Positions 18,061-28,198 are shown, counted from the first letter of the stretch. The stretch: DNA of 64,000 bases from Shewanella algae (GCF_009183365.2 NZ_CP068230.1:1269001-1333000); one strand, 5' to 3'. Numbers and translations: made by a program. Notes: generated by a model not told the origin, from the letters alone.

Positions 18061-20931
18061 GTGAGACCTTTATCTTCATGGCTGAGCAGCCTGACCGGCC
18101 GTCTGATGCTGGCGTTCTGTTTGCTGGCGCTGCTGCTGTTATTACTGGTGACTCTGGGAAACTTGAGCCTTTACTGGGTCAAGGGCGCCGACAGTTTTCT
18201 TTACGAGAAGGCCTTGCCCGCATCAGAAGCCGCGCGGCAGCTATCGCAATCGGCCACCTCGCTGGCGGAGAATGCCCAGCGCCTGGGCACAGTTGCCGAT
18301 GAAAAGCAGCGTCAATATTTGGGGCGTCGCCTGTCTCTTGAAAGCAATCGCATGTTGGCGGCGATTGCGACCCTGGAGCAGTTGGCGGTGCCGGATTCGG
18401 CCAATCTGAAACAGGCGGCGGCCACCATTATCGCCGAGCTGACCTTACTCGGCGAACAGACGGGGGAGCGACTTGAGCGTACCCAAGCGCTGAAACAGAA
18501 AGGGCTTTTACTGGTACAGGCCTCCAAGCAGGCCGATAATCTGCTGCGCTCCGAGCTGGCGGTGCTGGACTCAGTCATTATTGCCAAGCTGAGCCAGATC
18601 CCGGGGGCGGCGGCAGTGGATGACATTATAGAGCTGGATCTCAGCAGCGCCGAGCAGCTCAACCGCGCCCTGAAACTGACCCACAAGATAGCCTTGCTCG
18701 GGCAGATATTTGCAGCGGCCGATGCGCCGCAAGACTTGGTCGGTGCCATTAACCATTCACCGTTGACCGATGATGCCCTGTCCCCGGGATTGCTCAAGCG
18801 CATTCCCGTGGCCGATTTGGTTCGGGACCCCGGCCGGGCCGAGGCGCTCGAGGCCGAATTTGCCCGTCTTGATCAGGTCATTGCCGGCCAACAATTGGCC
18901 GAAGCAATATGGCAGTTGCAGCAGCAACTGGAGCAAAGGCAACTGGTGATTTCGGACAACCTCAAGTCGATGGAGCAAACCGTGGATGCTGCGCTCGAGG
19001 GCCAACAGCAACAGCTGAATTTGGCCCGACGCGACTATCTGGGGCAGCTCAATTGGGCCAGTGCCGGGCTCTGGGGGACGGGCGCCTTGATGTTGCTGCT
19101 GATCCTGTTTGTCAGTTGGCAGGTTATCTATAAGGGTATCGCCCGGCGCTTGAGCGATGCCACCCAGGCGCTGAGTCGCCTGAGTCTTGGTGATACCAAC
19201 GTCAGCATACGCTCTTACGGCGATGATGAACTTACCGCCATGGCCTCGGCGCTGGAAGCCTTCAAACAGAAAACGGCCCACAATCAAAAGTTGCAGCAGG
19301 ATCTGCAGCGCACCGCGGCCGAGTTGACCGAGCATAAGCTGGCGCTGGAGCTGAAGGTGGCCGAGCGAACCCGCGAGCTCGCCCAGACCAACGCCCAACT
19401 GGAAGAGGCCAGTCAGGCCAAGTCGCTGTTTTTGGCTACCATGAGCCACGAAATACGCACGCCCCTTAACGGCTTGCTCGGCACTCTGAGTCTGCTGGGG
19501 CAGGCGGAGTTACCCGCCAAGGCGCGGCAGATGTTGGCGCTGTCCCAGTACAGTGGTACTCAACTGCAAACCGTGCTCAATGACATTCTCGATTTTTCAC
19601 GTCTGGAGCAGGGCAGGCTGCTCAATGAGCCAAGGGCCGTGGAGTTGCCGGCGCTGCTCAACGAAGTGACCGCCATCATGTTGGCCGGTGCCAATCTTGC
19701 CGGGCTCGAGCTCAGGCTGTTAAAGCCGGAATTGCCCGAATGGGTCTGGCTCGATGGGCCCAAGCTCAGACAGGTGCTGTTTAACCTTCTGGGCAATGCC
19801 ATCAAGTTTACCACCAAGGGTAGTGTGACCTTGGAGGTCAGTATTCAAGATGCGCGCCTGTGCTTCAGCGTGACCGACACAGGTATCGGCATCCGCCCCG
19901 AGGCCATGGCGCATCTGTTTACTCCCTATGCCACTGAGGCAACCCATGCCAGTGCCAGAGGAACCGGACTTGGGCTGAGTATCAGTCGCGACCTGGTGCA
20001 GCTGATGAATGGCTGTGAGAGCGGGGATGCTCCCGCCATAGAAGTTATCAGCACGCCGGGGCAGGGCAGCCGTTTCAGTTTCAGTGTGCCGCTTCAGCCC
20101 TGTGAGCAGGGGGAGCAACAATCGAGTAGCCTGCCACAGAGTGAAATCGCCAAGCGGGTGCTGCTGGTGGAAGATAACAGGGTTAATGCCTTGGTGGCTC
20201 AGGGCTTTTTGGCGCATCTTGGGCATGAGTCACTCTTGTGTGTCAGTTTGGCAGAGGCACGGAGTGTGTTGCTTGATAACACGTCAGGCCCATTCGATGC
20301 CGTGATGCTGGATTTACAACTGAGTGACGGCTCCGGCAGTGAGCTGTTACCCGAGCTCAGGCAACAGCTGGGCCCCAAGGTGCCGATTGCCGCCTTTACC
20401 GCCCAGTTGCAGACTCAGGATATGGCCGATTACCAGGCCATGGGCTTTGATATAGTGCTGGGCAAGCCCTTGGGATTACAGGCACTGGCCAACTGGCTAG
20501 GGGTTGTCTCCGGCTCGAATCAGAGTGATGAGCGCGATAAGGAAGAGGATGCCCAAGCGCTGGGCCTTAAATCCCGCAATACGGACAACACCCAATGGCT
20601 GGCGCAGGAGCAACTTGAGCAGGACCTGCAGGTGCTCGGCAAGGACACTTTGCTGGAGATGCGGCAGCAGTTTGTGGACAGCTGTGATGCGCAGCTGCAA
20701 GCTTTACAGGCGGCAGATGGGCAACGGGATATCATGGCTGCCAAGCTGCACGCACTTAAGGGCAGCAGTGGCAACATGGGGCTTGAAGCACTGCACTTGC
20801 GCTGCGCCGCACTGGAGCAGGCCATCAAGACTGGCAAACCTTTGCGCGACGAGGAACTTACCGAGCTGACAGATTGCGTAGCGGCATCATTGCAGGCGCT
20901 CGATAACTGGCTTGAGCAGCAATCAGACTAA
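18061..20931 (+). CDS. torS: Hybrid sensor histidine kinase TorS
   Basis: A 956-aa tripartite kinase for TMAO sensing. Order: transmembrane helix (about 13-37), periplasmic sensor region (38-340), second helix (about 342-362), HAMP linker, histidine kinase with SHEIRTPLNG (His463), ATP-binding N-box GNAIKFTTKG and DTGIGI/GTGLGLS, receiver domain with LLVEDN and Asp751 in VMLDLQLSDG, and a C-terminal Hpt domain with KLHALKGSSGN (His897). It phosphorylates TorR by phosphorelay. Start is GTG at 18061 with AAGGATAA before it. Length is close to E. coli TorS (914 aa). It ends before a hairpin and an 8-bp tandem repeat. Confidence 0.94.
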   Translation: MRPLSSWLSSLTGRLMLAFCLLALLLLLLVTLGNLSLYWVKGADSFLYEKALPASEAARQLSQSATSLAENAQRLGTVADEKQRQYLGRRLSLESNRMLAAIATLEQLAVPDSANLKQAAATIIAELTLLGEQTGERLERTQALKQKGLLLVQASKQADNLLRSELAVLDSVIIAKLSQIPGAAAVDDIIELDLSSAEQLNRALKLTHKIALLGQIFAAADAPQDLVGAINHSPLTDDALSPGLLKRIPVADLVRDPGRAEALEAEFARLDQVIAGQQLAEAIWQLQQQLEQRQLVISDNLKSMEQTVDAALEGQQQQLNLARRDYLGQLNWASAGLWGTGALMLLLILFVSWQVIYKGIARRLSDATQALSRLSLGDTNVSIRSYGDDELTAMASALEAFKQKTAHNQKLQQDLQRTAAELTEHKLALELKVAERTRELAQTNAQLEEASQAKSLFLATMSHEIRTPLNGLLGTLSLLGQAELPAKARQMLALSQYSGTQLQTVLNDILDFSRLEQGRLLNEPRAVELPALLNEVTAIMLAGANLAGLELRLLKPELPEWVWLDGPKLRQVLFNLLGNAIKFTTKGSVTLEVSIQDARLCFSVTDTGIGIRPEAMAHLFTPYATEATHASARGTGLGLSISRDLVQLMNGCESGDAPAIEVISTPGQGSRFSFSVPLQPCEQGEQQSSSLPQSEIAKRVLLVEDNRVNALVAQGFLAHLGHESLLCVSLAEARSVLLDNTSGPFDAVMLDLQLSDGSGSELLPELRQQLGPKVPIAAFTAQLQTQDMADYQAMGFDIVLGKPLGLQALANWLGVVSGSNQSDERDKEEDAQALGLKSRNTDNTQWLAQEQLEQDLQVLGKDTLLEMRQQFVDSCDAQLQALQAADGQRDIMAAKLHALKGSSGNMGLEALHLRCAALEQAIKTGKPLRDEELTELTDCVAASLQALDNWLEQQSD

Positions 20932-21002
20932 GACGCTTTCTTACCTGGGGTTTAAGCACTGAAGACAGGAAGCGCAGCATTTACCGGCTGCTGAAGATAT
21001 AG

Positions 21003-21038
21003 AAAGGGCACCGCTCGATACTCGAGTTGGCGCCCTTT
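21003..21038. terminator. Hairpin between convergent torS and torD
   Basis: Arms AAAGGGC and GCCCTTT with an inner CTCGA/TCGAG pairing, 72 bases after the torS stop. It likely serves as a terminator for torS, though the T-run is short. Confidence 0.5.
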
Positions 21039-21090
21039 GAACCTTTGACCCTTTGACCCTTTAACCCTTTGACCCTTTGCCTCTTTGATT
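21035..21090. repeat. 8-bp tandem repeat (about seven units)
   Basis: Seven units of CTTTGACC or near variants (CTTTGAAC, CTTTAACC, CTTTGCCT, CTTTGATT) run from 21035 to 21090 in the gap between the convergent torS and torD genes. Confidence 0.9.
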
Positions 21091-21154
21091 AGGGGGGGCT
21101 GTGTTACGTTTGATTCAGGCAAGCGCTTGTTAGCTCTTGTCTAAATCGCCTCAC

Positions 21155-21784
21155 TCAGTGCGCTGCGGCGCCTTTCAGCCACTCGGCATCGCTTTGAACA
21201 AAGGCCAGGGTCAGGCGCGCGAGCGCGGCATAAAAACCGCCGCGATCGCATTCGGTCACCCGCTGACAAAATGGCTCCAGCCAACTGAGCAGGCACTCTT
21301 GCAGAAACTCTTGCTGCGTTGATGCCGAGGCGTTCAGACACAGATGAGCCTGATAGGCCAGAATCACCGCCAGGTGGTCGGCGGGCTCGGGGAAGTCACC
21401 GCTCAGCTGCAGCTGACTTCGCTGCAAAAAGGCCAGCATCTGTTGATGCTGCTCACCGAACAGGGTGACATCTTCATTCGCTTGCAGATAGAGGCTGGCA
21501 TAGGGCGAAGCACTCTGTTTACTGCCCACCAGAAACAGCCCACAGAAGTCTGCCGCCAGCTCCAGCAGCGCCTTGTCTCTGTCCTGCATCCAGGCAATGG
21601 ATTGCAGTTTTTGCTCCATCAGCTTGGCTTCTTGCTTGAGGGAGGGATCGCTGCTCAGCTGTTGCCAAAAGGCCTTGCTTTCCGGCGCCGTCAGTTGACT
21701 CAGGCGCTCGGCATTCAACTCGCGGGCGAACAGGCCCGAGAGGAAGTTGTACAGCATGGCTCTGCCTTGATTTAACTGTTCCAT
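21155..21784 (-). CDS. torD: TorA-specific chaperone TorD
   Basis: A 209-aa cytoplasmic chaperone of the TorD/DmsD family, which binds the TorA signal region and helps insert the molybdenum cofactor before Tat export. It is all-helical in character. The family region YASLYLQANEDVTLFGEQHQ is close to the E. coli pattern, and EPADHLAVILAYQ matches the conserved E-P-x-D-H motif. Length fits TorD (199 aa in E. coli). It lies 71 bases downstream of torA in torECAD, after a strong hairpin. Confidence 0.93.
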   Translation of the reverse strand: MEQLNQGRAMLYNFLSGLFARELNAERLSQLTAPESKAFWQQLSSDPSLKQEAKLMEQKLQSIAWMQDRDKALLELAADFCGLFLVGSKQSASPYASLYLQANEDVTLFGEQHQQMLAFLQRSQLQLSGDFPEPADHLAVILAYQAHLCLNASASTQQEFLQECLLSWLEPFCQRVTECDRGGFYAALARLTLAFVQSDAEWLKGAAAH

Positions 21785-21815
21785 TGGCTTACCTCAGTTA
21801 TCTGCGATTAGTGAT

Positions 21816-21850
21816 GGTGCGAATAAGTCCTCGTGGGACTTGTTCGCACC
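21816..21850. repeat. Strong hairpin between torA and torD
   Basis: GGTGCGAATAAGTCC (21816-21830) pairs with GGACTTGTTCGCACC (21836-21850), 14 of 15 Watson-Crick plus one G-T pair. No T-run follows in the torD direction. A related CTTATTCGCACCTTC sequence occurs at 35973-35987, so this may be one member of a dispersed repeat family. Confidence 0.75.
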
Positions 21851-21855
21851 TTCCC

Positions 21856-24345
21856 TTAGATTTTTATCTCAATCGGCCCATCGAAGGAGGATACCTTGGG
21901 CGCCTTGCCGGTGAACTTTTCAAATTCCACCTGGCAAGTGTAGGCCGAGCAGGCCTGCGCCAGCTTGGAGGTACCTATATCCTGAGTCAGGGTATTGGGG
22001 TCACCATAGCTGCACAGGGCACCGATTTCGGCGCCGCCTTCAATGCTGCCATCCTTACCTACCGGGCCATACCAGGCGCCTTCATGGATCCGGATAACCC
22101 CTTTGGGGAAACGGCCCGAGACGACGGCTCCGGCCAGCAGTTGGCCGCGGCCGTTGAACACCCGCACCAGATCGCCGTCTTTGATACCGCGAGCCCTGGC
22201 ATCTTCAGGGTTAATGTAAACCGGCTCACGCCCTTGCACCGTATAGGTTTCGCGATATTCCTTGGACTCACACATCTGTGAGTGCAGGCGCTTGTCCGGG
22301 TGGCAGGACTGCAGCCAAACCGGGTACTTATCGCTGCCTGGACCGCCATGGCTGCGCTCGGATTTTTCCATCCACACTGGGTGGCCAGGGCAGTCATCAT
22401 AACCGAACTGGGCAATCTTACGGCTGAAGATTTCAATCAGGCCGGAAGGAGTACCCAAGGGGTTGATCTCAGGATCCTCGCGGAAGTCGGCATGTCTGAC
22501 CCAGTTTTGCCCTTCACCGAAGTGCACATAACCCTGCTTCCAGAACTTGTTGAAGTCCGGCATGGCAAACTTGCCTTGGTTGGCGGCCTTACACTCGTTG
22601 TAGAGTTTTTCCAGCCATTCCATTTCTGTTAGCCCGCGGGTGTATTCCTTCTCCTTGCCGAGTATTTTGGCAAAGCGGGTGAATATCTCAAAGTCTGACA
22701 GACTTTCAAACAGTGGCTCAACCATCTTGTGCATCGCCAGAATACCGCGGCCGGCGTAGGCACCGTAGACATCGATATCGTTACGCTCCATGGTGGTACA
22801 GGCGGGCAGGACTATATCTGAGAAGCGGCAGGTGGCGGTCCAGTTCACATCTATGGAGACCACGCATTCCAGCTTGCGGAATGCCTGCTTCATACGGTTT
22901 CTGTCCTGATGGTGGTTCCAGGGGTTGTTGCCCGAGAACACCATCATGCGGATATCCGGATAGGTAACCTTGCTGCCGTTGGCATCAATAGTCTTGCCGG
23001 GTTCCAGAATGGCATCTATCCAGCGGGCGACCGGAATAGTGCTGCTGGCGCCCTTGAAGTCGTTGTTGTCGAACAGTGGCTTTTGGCCTTCGTCCAGGTT
23101 GCGCGGGAAGGCGCCCGGTGCTGCGGCACCTGTGGCGGGTACCCCAATACCTGAATAGTGGTGGCCATAGCTGATACCACCGCCAGGCAGGCCTATCTGG
23201 CCTATCATGGTGGCCAGTACCGCCGCCATCCAGTAAGGCTGCTCTCCGTGTTGCTGACGCTGAATACACCAGCCCATCATGATCTGGGTACGGCCCTTGG
23301 TCAGGGTGCGGGCCAGATCGCGGATGACTTCAGCCTTGACGCCACAGATGGCTTCGGCCCATTCCGGAGTCTTGGCGATGCCGTCTTTGTCACCCAGGAG
23401 GTAGGGCAGGAACTCTTCAAAGCCCAGGCTATAGCCTTCGATAAACTTGGCATCGTGCAGCTTGGCTGTGTACATCTCATGGGCGATACCCAACATCAAG
23501 GCCACGTCTGTTTGTGGGTTGACATACAGCTGCTCACAACCCAGATAGGCTTGGGTCTTGGTTTCGACCGGATCTATGCTGATCACCCGGATCTTACCGG
23601 CTTTGACCTTTTCCTTGAGCTGCGCCAGATAGGCGAAGGACTCGTGGGTTTCGGCGTTCCAGCCCACCTGCAGGTTTTTGTAAGGATCGTTGGACCAGAG
23701 CACTATGGTATCGCTGTGCTTGAGGATCAGCGGCCAGGAGGTGCCCTGAGCGTACACTTCGGTAGAGCCCAGCACATAAGGCATAATCGTTTGCCCGGCG
23801 CCAGTGGAGTAGTCGCCCACTTTCTTGACGAAGTTGCCGTGCATGGCGATGGCGCGCTGCATATGGCTGGTGCTTGAGTGCAGCTGTCCGGTGGCACGCC
23901 AACCGGTTTGTCCGGCGTGCAGGCCAGATGGCCCGTACTGGGTTTGAATGATATCCAGCGACTCTTTGAACAGAGTCAACGCCTTGTCCCAGGTGACACG
24001 AACGAAACGGAAGTCGCCGCGTTCATGGGTATTGCTCTTGTGTCCCTTGAGCAGGAAGTCGAGCCGCACCATGGGATAACGGATCCGCGATGGGTTATAG
24101 ACCAGGCCACGGATGCCGCGGATCATGTCGGTGGGATACTTGTCGTATTCCAGTGGTTTGACGTCGGCGATAACCCCGTTGCGGCGCTTGATACGAAATG
24201 CGCCGAAGTGGGAGCCTGTGGTCAGCCAGGCGTCACCGTCATCCATCCCCTTGGCCAGCGCCGACAGGGGAGCGAGTACCGAACTGCTTCCGGCAACCAC
24301 AACGGAAGTGGAGGCCAGGCCTTTTAAAAAGTCTCTTCTGTTCAT
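21856..24345 (-). CDS. torA: Trimethylamine-N-oxide reductase TorA
   Basis: An 829-aa periplasmic molybdoenzyme of the DMSO reductase family that reduces TMAO to trimethylamine as terminal oxidase. The N-terminus [13 protein letters not shown] is a twin-arginine signal, cleaved after a hydrophobic stretch near ALA (about residue 31). Seen in order: [20 protein letters not shown] (molybdenum-coordinating Ser region), [33 protein letters not shown], and the C-terminal cofactor-binding [10 protein letters not shown] and [15 protein letters not shown]. The length matches E. coli TorA (848 aa). It lies 12 bases after torC and upstream of its chaperone gene torD. Confidence 0.96.
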   Translation of the reverse strand: MNRRDFLKGLASTSVVVAGSSSVLAPLSALAKGMDDGDAWLTTGSHFGAFRIKRRNGVIADVKPLEYDKYPTDMIRGIRGLVYNPSRIRYPMVRLDFLLKGHKSNTHERGDFRFVRVTWDKALTLFKESLDIIQTQYGPSGLHAGQTGWRATGQLHSSTSHMQRAIAMHGNFVKKVGDYSTGAGQTIMPYVLGSTEVYAQGTSWPLILKHSDTIVLWSNDPYKNLQVGWNAETHESFAYLAQLKEKVKAGKIRVISIDPVETKTQAYLGCEQLYVNPQTDVALMLGIAHEMYTAKLHDAKFIEGYSLGFEEFLPYLLGDKDGIAKTPEWAEAICGVKAEVIRDLARTLTKGRTQIMMGWCIQRQQHGEQPYWMAAVLATMIGQIGLPGGGISYGHHYSGIGVPATGAAAPGAFPRNLDEGQKPLFDNNDFKGASSTIPVARWIDAILEPGKTIDANGSKVTYPDIRMMVFSGNNPWNHHQDRNRMKQAFRKLECVVSIDVNWTATCRFSDIVLPACTTMERNDIDVYGAYAGRGILAMHKMVEPLFESLSDFEIFTRFAKILGKEKEYTRGLTEMEWLEKLYNECKAANQGKFAMPDFNKFWKQGYVHFGEGQNWVRHADFREDPEINPLGTPSGLIEIFSRKIAQFGYDDCPGHPVWMEKSERSHGGPGSDKYPVWLQSCHPDKRLHSQMCESKEYRETYTVQGREPVYINPEDARARGIKDGDLVRVFNGRGQLLAGAVVSGRFPKGVIRIHEGAWYGPVGKDGSIEGGAEIGALCSYGDPNTLTQDIGTSKLAQACSAYTCQVEFEKFTGKAPKVSSFDGPIEIKI

Positions 24346-24357
24346 AACGCCAACCTC

Positions 24358-25536
24358 TTAGTGCTCTTCTTTGCTGAAGGTGGAAGAATGTTGTTGCAGG
24401 TATTTCTGCACCAGTGCCTGGGTGTCCTGATCCATGTTGACGAAGGCCAACATCCCCTGGAACATGCCCGGCCAGGTGTTGGCATCGAAGTGATGCTCAT
24501 CGGGCTGGGTGTGGCAGACACTGCAGCTAGAGGCATAAGTGCTGCGGGCATAACCCCAGAGCGGTGCAAGTTCGGTCAGCAGATAATCGCTGTCGGTCCA
24601 GATCTCGGCTTCCACACGCTGCCACTTGAGGCCAGTCATGGGATCTTCTTTCTCTTCAAAGGTCTTGATCACCCCGTCGGTTTCGGCAGCGGCCTTGGTC
24701 AACTGAGCCGAGAGGATATTGATACCGAAATCCATGTAGATCACCCGGCCGGCACCTATCTTCTTACGCCAGCCATCGATGGCGATTTTGACCCGTTTGC
24801 CCTTGAGCTCCAGCACCTTGATTTCGGTGGCCACGTTCAGAGTACCGGCTTCTTCCGCGCTCTTGTCATCCAGATACAGAGGCTTGGTCAAGGCGCTGAA
24901 ATATTTGCCGCCCTGTTGCAGTGAGGTCTCACCTGAACCCACTTCGGCAATCAGTTCAGGGGCTCTGGCTGTGCCCATATCGGGCAGCTTGTGAGCTATG
25001 CCCTTGTGGCAATCGATACAGGACTGATCTTTCTCTGCCGCTTGTTTCATCTGTTTTTGCGCCAGGGCTGACATCTCGTCCCATTTCATTGACTTGTAGT
25101 CATGGCAGTTTTTACAGGCCTGGGAGTTGTCACGGGCAAAACGTTTCCACTCACGGCTGGCCATTTCCAGACGCTTGGCTTCAAATTTTTCCGGAGTGTT
25201 GACCGTTTGGAACAGCCAGCCCCAGACATCGTGAGATGCTTCCATCTTACGGGCTATCTTGCGGCTCCAGTCGTGGGGCACGTGGCAATCAGGGCAGGTT
25301 GCCCGCACGCCGGAGTGATTTGACCAATGCACAGTTTGCTGCAGTTCTTGATAGGGATTGCTCTCCATCGAATGACAGCTGATACAGAAGGCCTCAGTGT
25401 TGGTGGCTTCCAGCGCCGTATTGAAGCCGCCCCAGAAAATAATGCCCATGATAAAGGCCGACAGGCTGATGGCGCCCAGGCTCAGGTACTTGGTTGGGCG
25501 GTTGAGAGTACGCCAGATTGCTATTAACCGTTTCAT
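24358..25536 (-). CDS. torC: Pentaheme c-type cytochrome TorC
   Basis: A 392-aa NapC/NirT-type quinol dehydrogenase that passes electrons from menaquinol to TorA. One N-terminal membrane anchor (about residues 17-36) is followed by five CxxCH heme motifs at residues 51, 81, 141, 173 and 338: CISCH, CPDCH, CKNCH, CIDCH, CSVCH. The first four form the NapC-like domain, and the fifth sits in the C-terminal TorC-specific domain. Length matches E. coli TorC (390 aa). It is 20 bases after torE and 12 before torA. Confidence 0.96.
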   Translation of the reverse strand: MKRLIAIWRTLNRPTKYLSLGAISLSAFIMGIIFWGGFNTALEATNTEAFCISCHSMESNPYQELQQTVHWSNHSGVRATCPDCHVPHDWSRKIARKMEASHDVWGWLFQTVNTPEKFEAKRLEMASREWKRFARDNSQACKNCHDYKSMKWDEMSALAQKQMKQAAEKDQSCIDCHKGIAHKLPDMGTARAPELIAEVGSGETSLQQGGKYFSALTKPLYLDDKSAEEAGTLNVATEIKVLELKGKRVKIAIDGWRKKIGAGRVIYMDFGINILSAQLTKAAAETDGVIKTFEEKEDPMTGLKWQRVEAEIWTDSDYLLTELAPLWGYARSTYASSCSVCHTQPDEHHFDANTWPGMFQGMLAFVNMDQDTQALVQKYLQQHSSTFSKEEH

Positions 25537-25556
25537 CTATTCAATCCTCTCTTGTA

Positions 25557-25709
25557 TCAGTGACTGGCGACGCCGCCGAGGGCCAGCATGATCCAGATGA
25601 TCAGGCCATAGAGGCTGATACCTGTGATGGTCAGGGCCGGAAACAGCATGAAAATAATCAGGCCGTGGGCCATAAGTTCCTGTTTTTTGCTTGATGTGGA
25701 CTCAGACAT
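25557..25709 (-). CDS. torE: Small membrane protein TorE
   Basis: A 50-aa protein with a polar N-terminus (MSESTSSKKQELMAHG) and one transmembrane helix (about residues 17-46, FMLFPALTITGISLYGLIIW). It matches the NapE/TorE family of small membrane proteins found first in Shewanella torECAD operons; its role is unknown. The frame is open upstream to 25964, but the ATG at 25709 is the family start. It is first in the operon, with a -10 and TorR-like boxes just ahead. Confidence 0.88.
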   Translation of the reverse strand: MSESTSSKKQELMAHGLIIFMLFPALTITGISLYGLIIWIMLALGGVASH

Positions 25710-25749
25710 AGTGATTGCTCCAACGCAGCAGGGTTTGCTTGATGGGGCC

Positions 25750-25755
25750 ACTATA
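25750..25755 (-). promoter_or_regulatory. torECAD -10 element
   Basis: On the minus strand TATAGT, about 40 bases before the torE ATG. No good -35 is seen at the right distance, which fits an activator-dependent promoter. A weak tor-box-like CCATTCACAT (7/10) lies at 25764-25773 near the expected -35. Confidence 0.6.
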
Positions 25756-25806
25756 GGGAAAGGATGTGAATGGCGATTGCGCTGCCAATGAATGGGATTT
25801 GAGTAA

Positions 25807-25826
25807 ATATGAAAAGTTATGAACAA
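25807..25826 (-). promoter_or_regulatory. TorR double box of the torECAD promoter
   Basis: On the minus strand two adjacent decamers, TTGTTCATAA and CTTTTCATAT, matching the E. coli tor-box consensus CTGTTCATAT at 8/10 and 9/10. They lie about 55 bases upstream of the -10, with a near copy upstream of torR. Confidence 0.78.
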
Positions 25827-26061
25827 CTGCATATTCAGGATGAGCCACAGATCCCGAAATCTTTTTAGCCGGGCGCGCCAATTTGCAGTATTATCCGCGA
25901 CCAACAAAGGCTGCGTTGGACATCGGTTGACGATATTCCTTGGTGCCCACCACCTGCAGGTCACGTTTTATTGTGGATCTCTCACCCGCCCAGCGGGGCT
26001 CTCACCTGCCGTAGCCGGCGTCATCTGACCCGAACAAAGAGATCAAAAAGGTAGAATAATT

Positions 26062-27417
26062 ATGATGTCTTCAAAGACAAATACCGCTGTACCTACTACA
26101 TCATCATGGCTGGAACGCTTCTTCAATATCAGCGCTCGTGGCAGCACTGTCCGCCAGGAAGTGATCGCCGGTTTGACCACGTTTCTTGCCATGGTTTACT
26201 CAGTTATCGTTGTCCCCTCCATGCTGGGAAAGGCCGGGTTTGATCCCGGCTCTGTGTTTATTGCCACCTGTCTGATTGCCGCCTTCGGCTCACTGCTGAT
26301 GGGCCTGTGGGCCAATCTGCCGATGGCAATAGGCTGCGCTATCTCACTGACTGCGTTTACCGCCTTCAGTCTGGTGATGGGGCAGGGCATGAGCCTGCCT
26401 GTCACCCTGGGAGCGATTTTCCTTATGGGTATCGTCTTTACCCTGGTGAGCGTTACCGGCATTCGCCAGTGGGTGCTTGCTAACCTGCCCAAGGGGATTG
26501 CCCATGGTACAGGGATAGGTATCGGCCTGTTTCTGCTGCTGATTGCCACTAACAGTGTGCAACTGATTGTGGCCAATGATGCCGGTTTACCGGTCAAGCT
26601 GGGCGATATCCACAGCCTGCCGGTGATCGCCACTGTCGTGGGGTTGGCTGCCACTATCGGACTCGAGCGGCGCCGGGTGCCGGGCGGCATTCTGTTGGTG
26701 ATCATCGCTCTGTCAGTGTTTGGTTTGCTGTTTGACCCCAATGTGGAGTTCAAAGGCGTGTTTGCGGTACCCGACTTGGGCGCAGAAGGCTCTTTGATTG
26801 GCCAGCTGGATATCATGGGTGCCCTTAACCCTGTGGTGCTGCCGATAGTGCTGGCGCTGGTGATGACAGCTATCTTTGATGCCACAGGTACCATAAGAGC
26901 CGTGGCCGGACAAGCCAATTTGCTGGACAAGAATGACAACATCATAGGGGGCGGTAAGGCGCTGACCTCGGATTCTGTCAGCTCTATCTTCGCCGGTCTG
27001 GTGGGCGGCGCGCCTGCCGCCGTTTACATTGAATCGGCCGCCGGTACTGCCGCAGGCGGAAAAACAGGCCTGACCGCCACTGTGGTGGGTGTACTGTTCC
27101 TGCTGATGATCTTCCTGGCCCCCCTGTCTTATTTGGTGCCTGCCTACGCCACGGCGCCTGCGCTCATGTATGTGGGACTGCTGATGTTGTCCAATGTCAC
27201 CAAGTTGGACTTCGATGATAAGGTGGATGCCATGGCGGGACTGACCTGCGCGGTATTCATCATACTCTCCTGCAACATAGTCACAGGCATTATGCTGGGG
27301 TTTGCGACCCTGGTTATCGGCCGTATCTGCAGCGGTGAGTGGCGCAAGCTCAAGCCGGGTGTGTTGGTTATCACCATAGGCCTGGTGGTGTTCTATATGG
27401 GCGGCTGGGCCATTTAA
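26062..27417 (+). CDS. NCS2-family purine (guanine/hypoxanthine-type) permease
   Basis: A 451-aa inner-membrane permease with about 12-14 hydrophobic segments. Family signatures: [23 protein letters not shown] near the start, [12 protein letters not shown] and [12 protein letters not shown] in the middle, [17 protein letters not shown] (substrate-site segment), and [33 protein letters not shown], typical of the AzgA/GhxP branch. Proton-coupled purine-base uptake is expected; the exact base is not decided. ATG at 26062 follows AAGGTAGA. Divergent from torE across about 350 bases, and unrelated to tor in function. Confidence 0.88.
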   Translation: MMSSKTNTAVPTTSSWLERFFNISARGSTVRQEVIAGLTTFLAMVYSVIVVPSMLGKAGFDPGSVFIATCLIAAFGSLLMGLWANLPMAIGCAISLTAFTAFSLVMGQGMSLPVTLGAIFLMGIVFTLVSVTGIRQWVLANLPKGIAHGTGIGIGLFLLLIATNSVQLIVANDAGLPVKLGDIHSLPVIATVVGLAATIGLERRRVPGGILLVIIALSVFGLLFDPNVEFKGVFAVPDLGAEGSLIGQLDIMGALNPVVLPIVLALVMTAIFDATGTIRAVAGQANLLDKNDNIIGGGKALTSDSVSSIFAGLVGGAPAAVYIESAAGTAAGGKTGLTATVVGVLFLLMIFLAPLSYLVPAYATAPALMYVGLLMLSNVTKLDFDDKVDAMAGLTCAVFIILSCNIVTGIMLGFATLVIGRICSGEWRKLKPGVLVITIGLVVFYMGGWAI

Positions 27418-27480
27418 CCCTTAGCCCCTTATGGCTGGTGGCGGAAACTATACCCCGCTAGAGTAAGCCCAATCGACTTA

Positions 27481-27514
27481 AACAAAGACCCCAGCCTAGG
27501 CTGGGGTCTTTGTT
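27481..27514. terminator. Bidirectional terminator
   Basis: A perfect 16-bp palindromic stem: AACAAAGACCCCAGCC, TA, then the exact complement GGCTGGGGTCTTTGTT. It lies between the convergent permease and pseudopilin genes and can stop transcription both ways. Confidence 0.9.
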
Positions 27515-27597
27515 GTGAGCGCAGAGTCTTGCACTCCTGGGGCATACTTTGAGGATAATGGCTAAGGCATCCTCGATGACCTGGCCGATACTGCCTG

Positions 27598-28104
27598 CTA
27601 GCTACAGGCAAGCCCGTCGGCGCCGTATTTGATCATCCCTGAGCTGGAAACCGTCACACTTCTTGAGCCGCTGGCCTGTTTTGCCGGGCAATAGATAAAG
27701 GTCACTTCACCTGTGGTGTTGCTGAGGCCATCGGGACGAAAACCCACATTGCTGCCTTTGATGGCGTCCTTACTGTCGATGCCTTCCACTACCCGCAGCA
27801 CTTTTTCACTGCCGCTGGCAGTGGTATAGACCTTGAGGCCATTGTTGAAATTGGCGGCGCAGCCGACAGCACTCTGATAGCCACAAACTTCTACTGTCAT
27901 GCCGTAGCTGATGGCTTGGTTGCGGGCGAAGGACAGGGCTTGCTCAATCCGGCTTATTTCCGACTGACTACGGTAGCCTTCATACAAGGAAGTGAGAGAG
28001 GGAACCCCCACAGACAGCAGTATGGCGGCTACAGCAATGGTGACCATGAGTTCGACCAGAGTAAAGCCGCGGATTCTGGAACTGGAAAAATGTGGTACAG
28101 CCAT
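27598..28104 (-). CDS. FimT/GspH-like pseudopilin (first)
   Basis: A 168-aa type IV pilin-like minor subunit. The class III leader SSRIRGFTLVELMVTIAVAAI is cut after the Gly, leaving an N-methylated Phe, with Glu5 of the mature protein present. Motifs SEISRIEQALSFARNQAISYG, CGYQSAVGC and FRPDGLSNTTGEVTFIYCP fit FimT/GspH. The ATG at 28104 is chosen over the TTG at 28110 because it starts closest to the leader. A second, related gene lies about 95 bases upstream on the same strand. No pilV/pilW/pilE genes are nearby. Confidence 0.85.
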   Translation of the reverse strand: MAVPHFSSSRIRGFTLVELMVTIAVAAILLSVGVPSLTSLYEGYRSQSEISRIEQALSFARNQAISYGMTVEVCGYQSAVGCAANFNNGLKVYTTASGSEKVLRVVEGIDSKDAIKGSNVGFRPDGLSNTTGEVTFIYCPAKQASGSRSVTVSSSGMIKYGADGLACS

Positions 28105-28198
28105 AGTCAACTCTTCACACGAATAGATAGGCTTAAGTATAAGTGAATGAGTTGTTAATTACAGCTGTCTTTGCAAATCCTGTGCAGTGGTCGTCAAT

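Noticed and set aside
21035..21090. CRISPR array
   Set aside because: The units are 8 bases with no spacers; there are no cas genes. The other arrays (11 and 10 bases) fail in the same way.
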